From assembly GCF_041601295.1 (NCBI RefSeq), contig NZ_JBFIII010000061.1:1-17242 (forward strand): a DNA stretch of 17,242 nt, in the 5' to 3' direction. The notes beneath the pieces were generated by a model. It saw only the letters and a list, made by a program, of their open reading frames with translations, was not told the origin of the DNA and did no database searches. The DNA comes from Immundisolibacter sp. GTDB lineage: Bacteria > Pseudomonadota > Gammaproteobacteria > Immundisolibacterales > Immundisolibacteraceae. The translations under genes and the position numbers were made by a program. Each line of letters starts with the position of its first letter. The first letter of the stretch is position 1. This document shows positions 1-7,268 of this stretch, piece after piece.

Positions 1-1
1 A

Positions 2-1495
2 ACCGGCGGCGGCTGGTCGGCCAAGCAATCCGAGCCGGTCATTGGTTCTGGCGCCAGCAGCCAGGCGGCGCGCGCCGCGGCGCGCCGGGCCGCGCTGGAT
101 CAAGGCTTCGAACTGGATCTGTGGGAACGCCTGCGCAACGGCTTTGCCATGCAGATGCCGAACGACCCGCAGATCCAGACCGAGCTGCGTTGGTACCTTG
201 ACCACCCGTTGTTCCTGGAGAATGCGTGGGGACGCGGCAGCCGCTATCTGTACTACATCCTGAACGAGGTCGAACGACGCGGCCTGCCAACCGAACTGGC
301 ACTGCTGCCGGTCGTCGAAAGCGCGTTTCAGACCAATGCCGTGTCGCGCAGCAATGCGGTGGGGCTGTGGCAGTTCCTGGCCGAAACCGGCAAAGACTAT
401 GGCCTGCACCAGACCACCTGGGTGGACCAGCGTCGCGACGTGATTGACTCCACCCGCGCGGCGCTCGATTACCTGACCACGCTGTCCCAGCAGTTCAACG
501 GCGACTGGGCGCTGGCGCTGGCCGCTTATAACGGCGGGCCCGGATACATCTCGCGCATGTGCGAGACCAATCGATCCAACGGCCGCGGCACGGGCTTCCT
601 GGACTTGCCATTGCGCGGCGAGACACGCTGCTACGTGCCCAAACTGCTGGCCCTGCGCAAACTGCTCGAGAATCCTGAAGCCTACGGCATCAGCCTGCCC
701 GACATCCCGAACGCCCCTTACTTCACCGCGCTGGACGTGGACGGCGCCATCCGGCTGGACACCCTGGCGGTGGTCCAGGATCTCAGCCCGGAGGAAATCC
801 GCTCGCTCAACGCGGGCTTTCACCGCGGGACCACCCCGCCCGGCGGGCCGCATCGGCTACTGATACCGGCCAGCCTTGCCGATGAAGCCCGGCGTCAGCT
901 GGCCAGTCTGCCGCGCATCGCGGTTCCTGCCGAAATGACTGTCAGCGACATACCGCAGCGACGGGTGCAGTGGCGTCGGCACCAGGTGCGCCCGGGCGAA
1001 ACCCTGACCGGCCTGGCCCAGCGCTATCGGGTCAGCATCTCGGATCTGCGCCAGGCGAACGGGCTACACACCGGCATGCTCAAACAAGGCCAGGATCTGA
1101 TGATCCCGATCGCTTACGCCGCCGACACCAAACCTGGCCCCAGACGAGGCTGCGACGGCGAGCGCATCGTGCATCGCGTCGCGGCTGGCGACACGCTGTG
1201 GGGAATTTCCCGTCGCTACCAGGTGGACCCGAAACAGATCAGCGCCTGCAACCCGGGCGTTGCCGCCGGTGCGCTTGCCGTAGGGCAGCAGGTGCACGTC
1301 TTTCGTCCCGCCGAGGCAACCGCCGTGGCCGACGCCACGCGGCTGCGCACATATACCGTGCGGGCCGGCGACAATGCCTGGCGCATTGCCCAGAACTTTG
1401 GCGTCAGCCTGGAGCAGCTGCAACTGTGGAACGGCGCCAGGCTTACCCAAACACTCAAGCCGGGCGATCGTCTGACCGTACGCGACGGCGGGTGA
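2..1495 (+). CDS. mltD: Membrane-bound lytic murein transglycosylase D-like, 5'-truncated
   Basis: Cleaves the glycan strands of peptidoglycan in the periplasm to leave 1,6-anhydro-muramic ends. The reading frame is open from base 2, so the true start and any lipoprotein signal lie outside the window; 497 residues are visible. The segment DLWERLRNGF around residues 38-47 is typical of MltD just before the catalytic domain. An SLT (transglycosylase) domain follows, with the catalytic Glu in VVESAF (visible residue 106, codon at 317) and the family motif GLWQF. Three LysM peptidoglycan-binding modules follow at about residues 327-369, 389-433 and 450-492, each with a GET/GDT/GDN-type start and a PGD/VGQ/QGQ-type end. 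ppsR starts 27 bases downstream on the same strand and may be cotranscribed. Family assignment is confident; the exact paralogue is inferred from the domain order. Confidence 0.93.
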   Translation, partial: TGGGWSAKQSEPVIGSGASSQAARAAARRAALDQGFELDLWERLRNGFAMQMPNDPQIQTELRWYLDHPLFLENAWGRGSRYLYYILNEVERRGLPTELALLPVVESAFQTNAVSRSNAVGLWQFLAETGKDYGLHQTTWVDQRRDVIDSTRAALDYLTTLSQQFNGDWALALAAYNGGPGYISRMCETNRSNGRGTGFLDLPLRGETRCYVPKLLALRKLLENPEAYGISLPDIPNAPYFTALDVDGAIRLDTLAVVQDLSPEEIRSLNAGFHRGTTPPGGPHRLLIPASLADEARRQLASLPRIAVPAEMTVSDIPQRRVQWRRHQVRPGETLTGLAQRYRVSISDLRQANGLHTGMLKQGQDLMIPIAYAADTKPGPRRGCDGERIVHRVAAGDTLWGISRRYQVDPKQISACNPGVAAGALAVGQQVHVFRPAEATAVADATRLRTYTVRAGDNAWRIAQNFGVSLEQLQLWNGARLTQTLKPGDRLTVRDGG

Positions 1496-1522
1496 ACAAC
1501 CGGCGCCATCAACGAGCCGGGC

Positions 1523-2338
1523 ATGACGCGTAGCGTCTTTTTTGTGTCCGATCAGACCGGCATCACCGTGCAGACGCTCGGCCATGCGCTGCTCACGCAC
1601 TTTCCAACCGCGCAGATAGAACGCATAGACATTCCGTTCGTCGACAGCCCGGTCAAGGCGACGGCGGCTCTGGCGCGCATCCTCGATGCCGCCGGCGATG
1701 GTGAGCCGCCGGTCATCCTGTGCAGCATTTCCGATGACGCCGTGCGGGCGATCATCAAAAGCTCAGGGCTGCTGTGCCTGGATGTACTCGAAGCCTTTAT
1801 CGCTCCACTCGAGGCCGCCTTTGGGGTAACCGCTGCGCAGCAAACGCTTCACACCCATGGCGCGCCGGAATCGGGGGACTACGAGGAACGGATCGAAGCG
1901 ATCAACTTCAGCCTGGCTCACGACGACGGTGTGGACGGCAAGCACTTGTCGGACGCCGACATTATCCTGATCGGCGTGTCGCGCTCCGGCAAGACGCCCA
2001 CCAGCCTGTACCTGAGCCTGCAGTTCGGCATCCGCGCCGCGAACTTTCCATTGACCGAAGATGACCTTGAAAATCAAAGCCTTCCCAAGTCCTTGCTGCC
2101 CCATCGCAAGAAACTGTTTGGGCTTAGCATAGACCCGATGCGTATCCACCGCATCCGCGAGGAACGGCGCCCCGGCAGCCGCTACGCCTCGTTGCCGCAG
2201 TGCCAGTTCGAGGCCCGCCAGGCGCTGCGACTTTACCAGCGACTGAACATCCCGCACCTGGACTCGACCCACAAATCGATCGAGGAAATCTCCACCACGG
2301 TGATCCAGCAGTTCAGCCTGAAGCGGCGCATTTTCTAG
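1523..2338 (+). CDS. ppsR: PEP synthase regulatory protein (bifunctional kinase/pyrophosphorylase)
   Basis: Predicted cytoplasmic regulator that inactivates phosphoenolpyruvate synthase by ADP-dependent threonine phosphorylation and reactivates it by Pi-dependent dephosphorylation, so it acts at the pyruvate/PEP node. The 271-residue protein matches the DUF299/PSRP family in length and layout. The N-terminus begins FFVSDQTGIT, the family signature, and a P-loop GVSRSGKT sits at residues 151-158 after the strand ADIILI. The C-terminal part includes ERRPGSRYASL, also typical. The ATG is preceded by only a weak Shine-Dalgarno (GAG). The usual partner ppsA is not in the window; the neighbour here is mltD, 27 bases upstream. 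The gene converges on the HDOD gene with 15 bases between their stops, a gap that contains the palindrome CCGGATCCGG at 2342-2351. Confidence 0.93.
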   Translation: MTRSVFFVSDQTGITVQTLGHALLTHFPTAQIERIDIPFVDSPVKATAALARILDAAGDGEPPVILCSISDDAVRAIIKSSGLLCLDVLEAFIAPLEAAFGVTAAQQTLHTHGAPESGDYEERIEAINFSLAHDDGVDGKHLSDADIILIGVSRSGKTPTSLYLSLQFGIRAANFPLTEDDLENQSLPKSLLPHRKKLFGLSIDPMRIHRIREERRPGSRYASLPQCQFEARQALRLYQRLNIPHLDSTHKSIEEISTTVIQQFSLKRRIF

Positions 2339-2353
2339 CGTCCGGATCCGGGA

Positions 2354-3508
2354 TCACCTAGGCGCCGACAGGCCCTTGACCAAGCTCGCCAGGCGGCGCT
2401 CGACCGCTGGCTCAGTCAACGCCGATAACGCGTCCTGCAAACCCACGGCCGCCAGATGCTGCGGCAGGTAGTACGCCTCTGGTCGCTCCCGCAGGGCCTG
2501 CATGGCATCGACCAGATCGAAATCGACCTGTCGCCACAGTGCCTGCGCCAAACGGTTCGAGAAATAGCTGACGACGAGCCCCGGCGCCGTCTCCGGATCC
2601 AGCGTGTCTGGCCCGCTCACCAGCGGCATCAGACTTTTTCGCAGCGCGACCCGCAGCCCCGCTGGCAACTGCCACACCTGGGCCAGATGAGCCCCGACCA
2701 TGGCCGAATTAAAACCCAACCGCTCCTGAGTCCCGGCGACCAGGACCGCCAGGTCAAGATCGGCGTTGTACAAATCGGCAATCTGCGGGTAATGCGACAC
2801 CAATGCGATATCGCCCAGCATAAACAGCAAGGCCTGTGTCGATGTGGCGGCCGGCGCCGGAAGGCGCAGCCGCTGCGCCAGCGCCAGGGCGATACCACTG
2901 GCCAGGTAACTGTTGCGCCACAGGCCCTGGTAGATACGCTCGGTGGTCAGATTGCGGCCAGCGGCCGGCACGGTCATGGCGTGACGAATCGCCACGTCGC
3001 GCACCAGGTTGGCGCCAAGGTAGGTGATCGCATGCTGGATACTGGTAATTTCAGACCTCAGGCTGAACTGTGCCGAGTTGACAGTGCGCAGCAACAATGC
3101 CGCGGTGGCAGGGTCGGTAGCGACAATACGCGCCAGCTCAGCCGGATCATCCCCGGCCTGTGCCAGCTGTAACATCACGCTACGCGGCCGCGGCAAACTG
3201 TCCGCAAGGCCGGCCAGACGCAGTGCCACGTCCGGTTCCAGCAAAGTGTCGTCCAATAACCGTAGCGTCACGATCTCGATTGGCGGCGGCTTGATTGCTT
3301 CGGCTGCGCCATCCAGTACCGGCGCAGGCGCTTTCATCGGGGGCGTTGGTGTCAGCTGAGTAGCGGCTTTAGCGGCTGTGTTCTGCGATGAGCGGAAACT
3401 GGCCGGCGCTGCACCGGAGCGACGACGCGGCGCCCGACTCGACCCGGCAGCGAACCACAAAACCGCAAGCCCACCCATGATCCCCGCGATCAACGCCAAA
3501 TAGGCCAT
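2354..3508 (-). CDS. HDOD-domain protein with N-terminal membrane anchor
   Basis: HDOD proteins are catalytically silent relatives of HD phosphohydrolases, usually acting in signalling or regulation; the role of this one is unknown. The 384-residue protein starts with one hydrophobic segment at residues 2-20, then basic residues (RAPRRR) and an Ala/Pro/Thr-rich linker to about residue 75. That suggests a single-pass inner-membrane anchor with the bulk in the cytoplasm. The HDOD domain covers about residues 85-300 and shows the family pattern LPRPRSVMLQL, then ATDPATAALLLRTVNSAQF and SIQHAITYLGANLVRD. The start is supported by AAGGGAG six to seven bases upstream. No effector domain (GGDEF, EAL or receiver) is fused to it. 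It lies downstream of glgC on the same strand, separated by 357 bases, so cotranscription is possible but not evident. Confidence 0.85.
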   Translation of the reverse strand: MAYLALIAGIMGGLAVLWFAAGSSRAPRRRSGAAPASFRSSQNTAAKAATQLTPTPPMKAPAPVLDGAAEAIKPPPIEIVTLRLLDDTLLEPDVALRLAGLADSLPRPRSVMLQLAQAGDDPAELARIVATDPATAALLLRTVNSAQFSLRSEITSIQHAITYLGANLVRDVAIRHAMTVPAAGRNLTTERIYQGLWRNSYLASGIALALAQRLRLPAPAATSTQALLFMLGDIALVSHYPQIADLYNADLDLAVLVAGTQERLGFNSAMVGAHLAQVWQLPAGLRVALRKSLMPLVSGPDTLDPETAPGLVVSYFSNRLAQALWRQVDFDLVDAMQALRERPEAYYLPQHLAAVGLQDALSALTEPAVERRLASLVKGLSAPR

Positions 3509-3865
3509 GGCGACTCCCTTGTTTTGCTTTATTCAGGCACCAGCACCCACAGCAACCCCAACAGCGCCAGCATCCGGTCGGTCAATTACGGCCATGACGC
3601 CTTATGACACAGCCCACGACAGATGTCCGCGTTGGCTCGCTGATGTCCATGAGGTCGATTATCGTCCTAATTCGTACACTATGTCTTTGAGTACATGGCA
3701 TCCGGCCGTCCGGCCCGGCCATAGACTTCAAACGTCAGGCGGCGTGGTCAGGGTCGGGCGACCAAGCGGGGTGAAGCGATATGCCAGACCTGGCGTCTGC
3801 CAGGCCACGCCGAGGAGTCATCCCGCGCCCTGCCAGGATACCGATTGGCCCCGTTTGCATCGCGC
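3509..3865. other. Intergenic region between the HDOD gene start and the glgC stop
   Basis: This 357-base stretch holds no gene I can support; one plus-strand frame is open across it, but its translation is low-complexity and looks like no protein. It contains a perfect 6-bp inverted repeat CCTGGC-GTCT-GCCAGG at 3789-3804, about 60 bases past the glgC stop. That could be a weak terminator for glgC, although no T-run follows on the minus strand. Two possible minus-strand promoters for the HDOD gene are seen: a proximal one (listed separately) and a distal one reading AAGACA-N18-GATAAT (3658-3687). Both are only 4-5 of 6 matches per box and are weak evidence. Confidence 0.5.
3528..3555 (-). promoter_or_regulatory. 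Possible sigma70-type promoter of the HDOD gene
   Basis: On the minus strand TTGCTG (3550-3555) is followed after 16 bases by AATAAA (3528-3533). Each box matches four of six consensus positions. It lies about 20 bases from the start codon, so the leader would be very short but would still include the AAGGGAG ribosome site. It is a weak candidate, competing with the distal one at 3658-3687. Confidence 0.25.
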
Positions 3866-5140
3866 TTATCGCGCATGATGCAGCGCCTGACCCAGCATCT
3901 CCGGGATCACCAGTGTCACGCCGCCGGGAGTAACACTGAAGCGCTGTGCATCGGCTACCGGGTCATAGCCGACCACGGTGCCGGGCGGCAGGATGCAGCC
4001 GCGCTCGATGATGGCGCGACGAATACGGCACCCGGCGCCCACATGCACCTGGGGCAGCACCACGCACTGGTCGAGTTCGGCACCCGCTTCGACCCGCACA
4101 TTGGTAGACAGCAAGGAGCGGCGCACCACGGCGCCGGACACGATGCAGCCACCGGCGACCACCGAGTCGAGCGCCGTACCACGCCGGCCATCGTTGTCGT
4201 CGAACACGAATTTGGCCGGTGGCACCTGCTCCTGCAGCGTCCAGATCGGCCACTCGGTGTCGTACAGATTCAGTTCCGGCGTCACCGACACCAGATCCAT
4301 GTTCGCTTCGTAATAGGCATCCAAGGTGCCGACGTCCCGCCAGTAGGCCTGGACGCCGGTTTGCACATCGCGAAAGGCATAGGCGAAGGCCCGGTAGCGC
4401 GTGATCAGACCCGGAATGATATTGCGCCCGAAGTCGTGGCCCGAGCCCGGCATGTCCGCGTCCTTGTACAACTGCTCGTATAGAAATCGGGCGTTGAACA
4501 CGTAAATGCCCATCGAGCACAAGGCCAGATCGTCCCGTCCGGGCATCGGCTGGGGCTGCGCCGGCTTCTCGTCGAAACGCTGGATACGCAGGTCCGCGTC
4601 CACCGCCATCACGCCAAAACCACTGGCCTGTGCCACCGGCACTTCCACGCAGCCGACGGTGACATCCGCCTGCTGGGTGACGTGAGCAGCCAGCATCGGG
4701 CCGTAGTCCATCTTGTAGATGTGATCGCCAGCCAGGACCAGCACGTACTCGGGGTTATGCGCGCTGATGATGTCCAGGTTCTGCCACACGGCGTCGGCGG
4801 TTCCCGCGTACCAGGAGGTCTCCAGACGCTGCTGCGCCGGCAGCAGCTCGATGAACTCGCCGAACTGACCATTCAACTGCCCCCAGCCACGCTGGATATG
4901 CAGCAACAGCGAGTGCGCCTTGTACTGGGTCAGCACGCCAACCCGGCGTATCCCGGAGTTGACACAGTTCGAGAGTGGGAAATCGATGATGCGAAACTTG
5001 GCACCGAACGGCACCGCCGGCTTGGCCCGCCACAGCGTGAGCTGCTCCAGCCGACTGCCGCGACCACCGGCGAGAATCAGTGCCAGAGTGCTGCGCGTCA
5101 GCTCGCTGATGAAACGTTCCGGATGCCTGGCACCGTTCAT
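3866..5140 (-). CDS. glgC: Glucose-1-phosphate adenylyltransferase (ADP-glucose pyrophosphorylase)
   Basis: Makes ADP-glucose from glucose-1-phosphate and ATP, the committed step of bacterial glycogen synthesis, in the cytoplasm. The N-terminal nucleotidyltransferase domain shows LILAGGRGSRL at residues 21-31, then RAKPAVPFG and FRIIDFPLSNC. The middle has AGTADAVWQN, the acceptor loop VLAGDHIYKMDY, and the sugar-phosphate loop FDEKPAQP. The C-terminal third is a left-handed beta-helix region with hexapeptide character (VVAGGCIVSGAVV and following). At 424 residues it is close to the usual length. The frame is open further upstream, but I chose the ATG at 5140 because GGAGA lies eight bases before it and the 35 residues added by the longer version look non-coding. 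It diverges from glgA. Lys40 aligns with the activator-site lysine region of enterobacterial GlgC, so allosteric control by fructose-1,6-bisphosphate is possible. Confidence 0.95.
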   Translation of the reverse strand: MNGARHPERFISELTRSTLALILAGGRGSRLEQLTLWRAKPAVPFGAKFRIIDFPLSNCVNSGIRRVGVLTQYKAHSLLLHIQRGWGQLNGQFGEFIELLPAQQRLETSWYAGTADAVWQNLDIISAHNPEYVLVLAGDHIYKMDYGPMLAAHVTQQADVTVGCVEVPVAQASGFGVMAVDADLRIQRFDEKPAQPQPMPGRDDLALCSMGIYVFNARFLYEQLYKDADMPGSGHDFGRNIIPGLITRYRAFAYAFRDVQTGVQAYWRDVGTLDAYYEANMDLVSVTPELNLYDTEWPIWTLQEQVPPAKFVFDDNDGRRGTALDSVVAGGCIVSGAVVRRSLLSTNVRVEAGAELDQCVVLPQVHVGAGCRIRRAIIERGCILPPGTVVGYDPVADAQRFSVTPGGVTLVIPEMLGQALHHAR

Positions 5141-5405
5141 GCGTAATTTCTCCGGCCCGGTGGCGTTGCTCGGACGTTTCGGGATTGACAGTTGCCGACG
5201 ACAATTTAACCCGGGGCCCTGGGCAACCAGCGTGATCCCCAGCATGCAGTCAGCACAAACTTCGTGCCAGCCCGGTTGTTACCATGCCCTCTGATACCAG
5301 GTGCGCGCCGCGGTAGTCCATGAACGCAATAAGCATTCCAGAAACCGTCAGCCGCGAACCGTTGCGCTCGGGGTCGGCCGGTATGGTTCCTGAACTGATA
5401 GGGCC
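5141..5405. other. Divergent glgC-glgA intergenic region
   Basis: These 265 bases must carry the promoters of both glycogen genes. A perfect TTGACA occurs on the plus strand at 5185-5190, but no -10 box sits at 16-18 bases. No convincing sigma70 promoter was found for either gene. A GC palindrome (around 5211-5224) and a sigma54-like block on the minus strand (around 5254-5270) are present, but the latter has GT instead of GC at -12. A 29-codon open frame, ATG at 5320, ends in a TGA at 5407-5409 that overlaps the glgA GTG; it lacks a ribosome site and I do not call it a gene. Confidence 0.4.
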
Positions 5406-6875
5406 GTGAGTCGTCGCCCGCGCATCCTGCTGGCCGCCAGCGAAGCCTGGCCGCTGATCAAGACCGGCGGTCTTGGCGACGTGGTTGGCGCATTGCCGGC
5501 CGCGCTGCGCAGTGCGGGCGCCGATGCCCGCCTGGTGCTGCCGGCCTACCCGGCAGCGATGGCCGCACTGGCGGGCCTGGAGCCGATCGCGGAATCGGCA
5601 CTCTATGGCAGCACGGTCACACTGTTTGAGGGCCACATTGGTGCGGGACATCCAGCGGGCCGCGTGCCGGTGTATCTGGTCGGCAGTCCTGCTTTCGATC
5701 GCCCCGGCAATCCCTACCAGGACCATGCGGGCCAGGACTGGCCGGACAACGCCCGGCGATTTGCGCTGTTTTGCCGGGCTGCGGCAGCGCTGGCACTCGG
5801 CCGTCTGGCGCCGAACTGGCGCGCCGACATCGTGCACGCCCACGACTGGCAAACCGGCCTGCTACCGGCGCTGCTGAGTCTTGAAACGCGCCGCCCGCGC
5901 AGCGTGTTCACCATCCACAACCTCGCCTACCAGGGCCTGGTCCCAGCCAGCGACGCCGACGAGCTGAGTCTGCCGCCTGAGTGGTGGCGGTATCAGGCAC
6001 TGGAATTCCATGGCCAGCTCGCCTTGATCAAGGGCGGCATCGTCTACGCCGACCGCGTCACCACCGTCAGCCCCCGCTACGCCAGGGAGATCACCACGCC
6101 GGAGTTCGGCTGTGGCCTGGATGGCCTGCTGCGCCATCGCGCTGCGGCACTGTCCGGCATTCTGAACGGCATCGACAGCACGGTGTGGAACCCGAGCACG
6201 GATCCGGCGCTGTCAACGCCGTACGACCGCGATCACCTGGCCGGAAAGCAGGCCAACAAAGCCGCACTGCAGGCCGAGATGGGGCTCGCGGTTGATCCGG
6301 ATACACTGCTGCTGGGGCTGGTCGGCCGGCTGGTGGCGCAAAAAGGCATCGACCTGCTGCTCGATGCGTTACCCAGGCTGCTGGCCATGCCGGTACAAGT
6401 GGTCGTGCTGGGCAGTGGTGAAGCCACGTATGTGCAAGCGCTGCATGCCGCGGCCGCCGCCGCGCCCAGTCGCGTGGCCTTCAGAACCGGTTACGACGAG
6501 GCACTGGCGCACCGCATCCAGGCCGGCGTCGATGCCTTGCTGGTACCGTCACGCTTTGAGCCATGTGGCCTGACACAGCTGTATGCCCTGCGCTATGGCA
6601 CGGTGCCCATCGTGCGCGCCGTTGGTGGGCTGGCCGACACCGTGGTCAATGCCACCCCAAGAGCCCTGGCCACCGGACGCGCCACCGGGATCAGGTTCCA
6701 GACAGCCAGCGCGGCAGCCTTGCTGGAAGCAGTAGAACGCGCCTGCGCGTTGTTCCGGGCTGATGAGCCGTGGCGACAGTTGCAGCACGCTGGCATGGCC
6801 AAGGACCACTCCTGGGCAGCCAGCGCCCGCGCCTATATGGCGCTTTATCGCGCGGTACTGGACGACCCCGGGTGA
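5406..6875 (+). CDS. glgA: Glycogen synthase, ADP-glucose type (GT5)
   Basis: Transfers glucose from ADP-glucose to the non-reducing end of an alpha-1,4-glucan in the cytoplasm. The 489-residue protein shows the GT5 N-terminal signature ILLAASEAWPLIKTGGLGDV, with the ADP-glucose-binding KTGGLGDV at residues 19-26. Later come HAHDWQTGLLP, FTIHNLAYQG, the TVSPRYA segment and LNGIDSTVWNP. The C-terminal GT-B half has LVGRLVAQKGIDLL and the donor-site block PSRFEPCGLTQLYALRYG followed by GGLADTV. The start is GTG, since an in-frame stop at 5391-5393 rules out any earlier start. No clear ribosome site precedes it. The only glycogen partner visible is the divergent glgC; branching enzyme, phosphorylase and debranching enzyme are absent from the window. 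Confidence 0.95.
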   Translation: MSRRPRILLAASEAWPLIKTGGLGDVVGALPAALRSAGADARLVLPAYPAAMAALAGLEPIAESALYGSTVTLFEGHIGAGHPAGRVPVYLVGSPAFDRPGNPYQDHAGQDWPDNARRFALFCRAAAALALGRLAPNWRADIVHAHDWQTGLLPALLSLETRRPRSVFTIHNLAYQGLVPASDADELSLPPEWWRYQALEFHGQLALIKGGIVYADRVTTVSPRYAREITTPEFGCGLDGLLRHRAAALSGILNGIDSTVWNPSTDPALSTPYDRDHLAGKQANKAALQAEMGLAVDPDTLLLGLVGRLVAQKGIDLLLDALPRLLAMPVQVVVLGSGEATYVQALHAAAAAAPSRVAFRTGYDEALAHRIQAGVDALLVPSRFEPCGLTQLYALRYGTVPIVRAVGGLADTVVNATPRALATGRATGIRFQTASAAALLEAVERACALFRADEPWRQLQHAGMAKDHSWAASARAYMALYRAVLDDPG

Positions 6876-6900
6876 TCCCGCGTTCGCTGACTGGCGCCGA

Positions 6901-6929
6901 TTGACGACCACGCCATCGCGTCCTAACAT
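6901..6929 (+). promoter_or_regulatory. Sigma70-type promoter of the riboswitch-btuB transcript
   Basis: TTGACG (6901-6906, five of six matches) is followed after exactly 17 bases by TAACAT (6924-6929, four of six). Transcription would start near 6936, right at the 5' edge of the cobalamin riboswitch, which makes this placement convincing. Confidence 0.65.
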
Positions 6930-6934
6930 CTGGC

Positions 6935-7130
6935 CCGCTTCGAGGTGTCCTGCGGGCGTTCGCCCAAAGGATGAAACGGGAAGCCGGTGCGTTCGACCCC
7001 GAACAATTCCGGCGCTGCCCCCGCAACGGTAAGCGAGTCAAACCGCGGCAACACGCCACTGTGCATCGGCACGGGAAGGCGCCGCGGCTGGGAGTTACGC
7101 CCACTCGTCAGCCCGGAGACCGGCCGCGGA
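6935..7130 (+). promoter_or_regulatory. Cobalamin (AdoCbl) riboswitch
   Basis: An RNA leader that binds adenosylcobalamin and represses the downstream uptake gene when the cofactor is plentiful. Every conserved block of the class appears in order: GAGGTG at 6942-6947, CGGGAAGCCGGTG at 6977-6989, CTGCCCCCGCAACGGTAA at 7015-7032, GCCACTG at 7055-7061, GGGAAGGC at 7073-7080, and a perfect B12 box AGCCCGGAGACCGGCC at 7110-7125. It sits just after the promoter at 6901-6929 and ends about 140 bases before the btuB start. Edges are approximate. The open frame that runs through this region in the btuB frame is not protein-coding. Confidence 0.96.
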
Positions 7131-7150
7131 GCTTACAGGTCGGCATTGCG

Positions 7151-7190
7151 GTGGGCGATGCGCCGGGTTCCGTCGCGCATCTGGCGCACC
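7151..7190 (+). promoter_or_regulatory. Hairpin in the riboswitch expression platform
   Basis: Between the aptamer and btuB is an inverted repeat with perfect arms GATGCGC (7157-7163) and GCGCATC (7175-7181), extended outward by partial pairing of GTGGGC with GGCGCAC. It has no U-run, so it does not look like an intrinsic terminator. It may be part of the switch that controls access to the btuB ribosome site AGGAG (7259-7263), but the alternative pairing was not worked out. Confidence 0.45.
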
Positions 7191-7268
7191 GTCACCCGTG
7201 TTCTTGCCCCTGCACCGCCGGTTGGCAAACCCGCAAGTTCGCGCGGATGGGCGCGAGCAGGAGCATTC

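Noticed and set aside
2456..3172. Long antisense ORF (238 codons) opposite the HDOD gene.
   Set aside because: It is a GC-rich shadow frame, rich in Gln, Arg and Gly with no domain; the HDOD frame explains the sequence.
3507..3878. A 123-codon plus-strand ORF in the HDOD-glgC gap.
   Set aside because: Its translation is low-complexity without recognisable motifs, it overlaps the HDOD start and has no good ribosome site.
5254..5270. Sigma54-like promoter on the minus strand before glgC (TGGCACGAAGTTTGT).
   Set aside because: The -24 half is good, but the near-invariant GC of the -12 box is GT, and it lies over 100 bases from the glgC start.
5320..5409. A 29-residue ORF ahead of glgA as a real gene.
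   Set aside because: No ribosome site before its ATG and no recognisable sequence; kept only as a note in the intergenic entry and one finding.
6987..7268. N-terminal extension of BtuB by 94 residues in the open frame.
   Set aside because: The region is the riboswitch and its platform; the ATG at 7269 has a ribosome site and begins a proper signal peptide.
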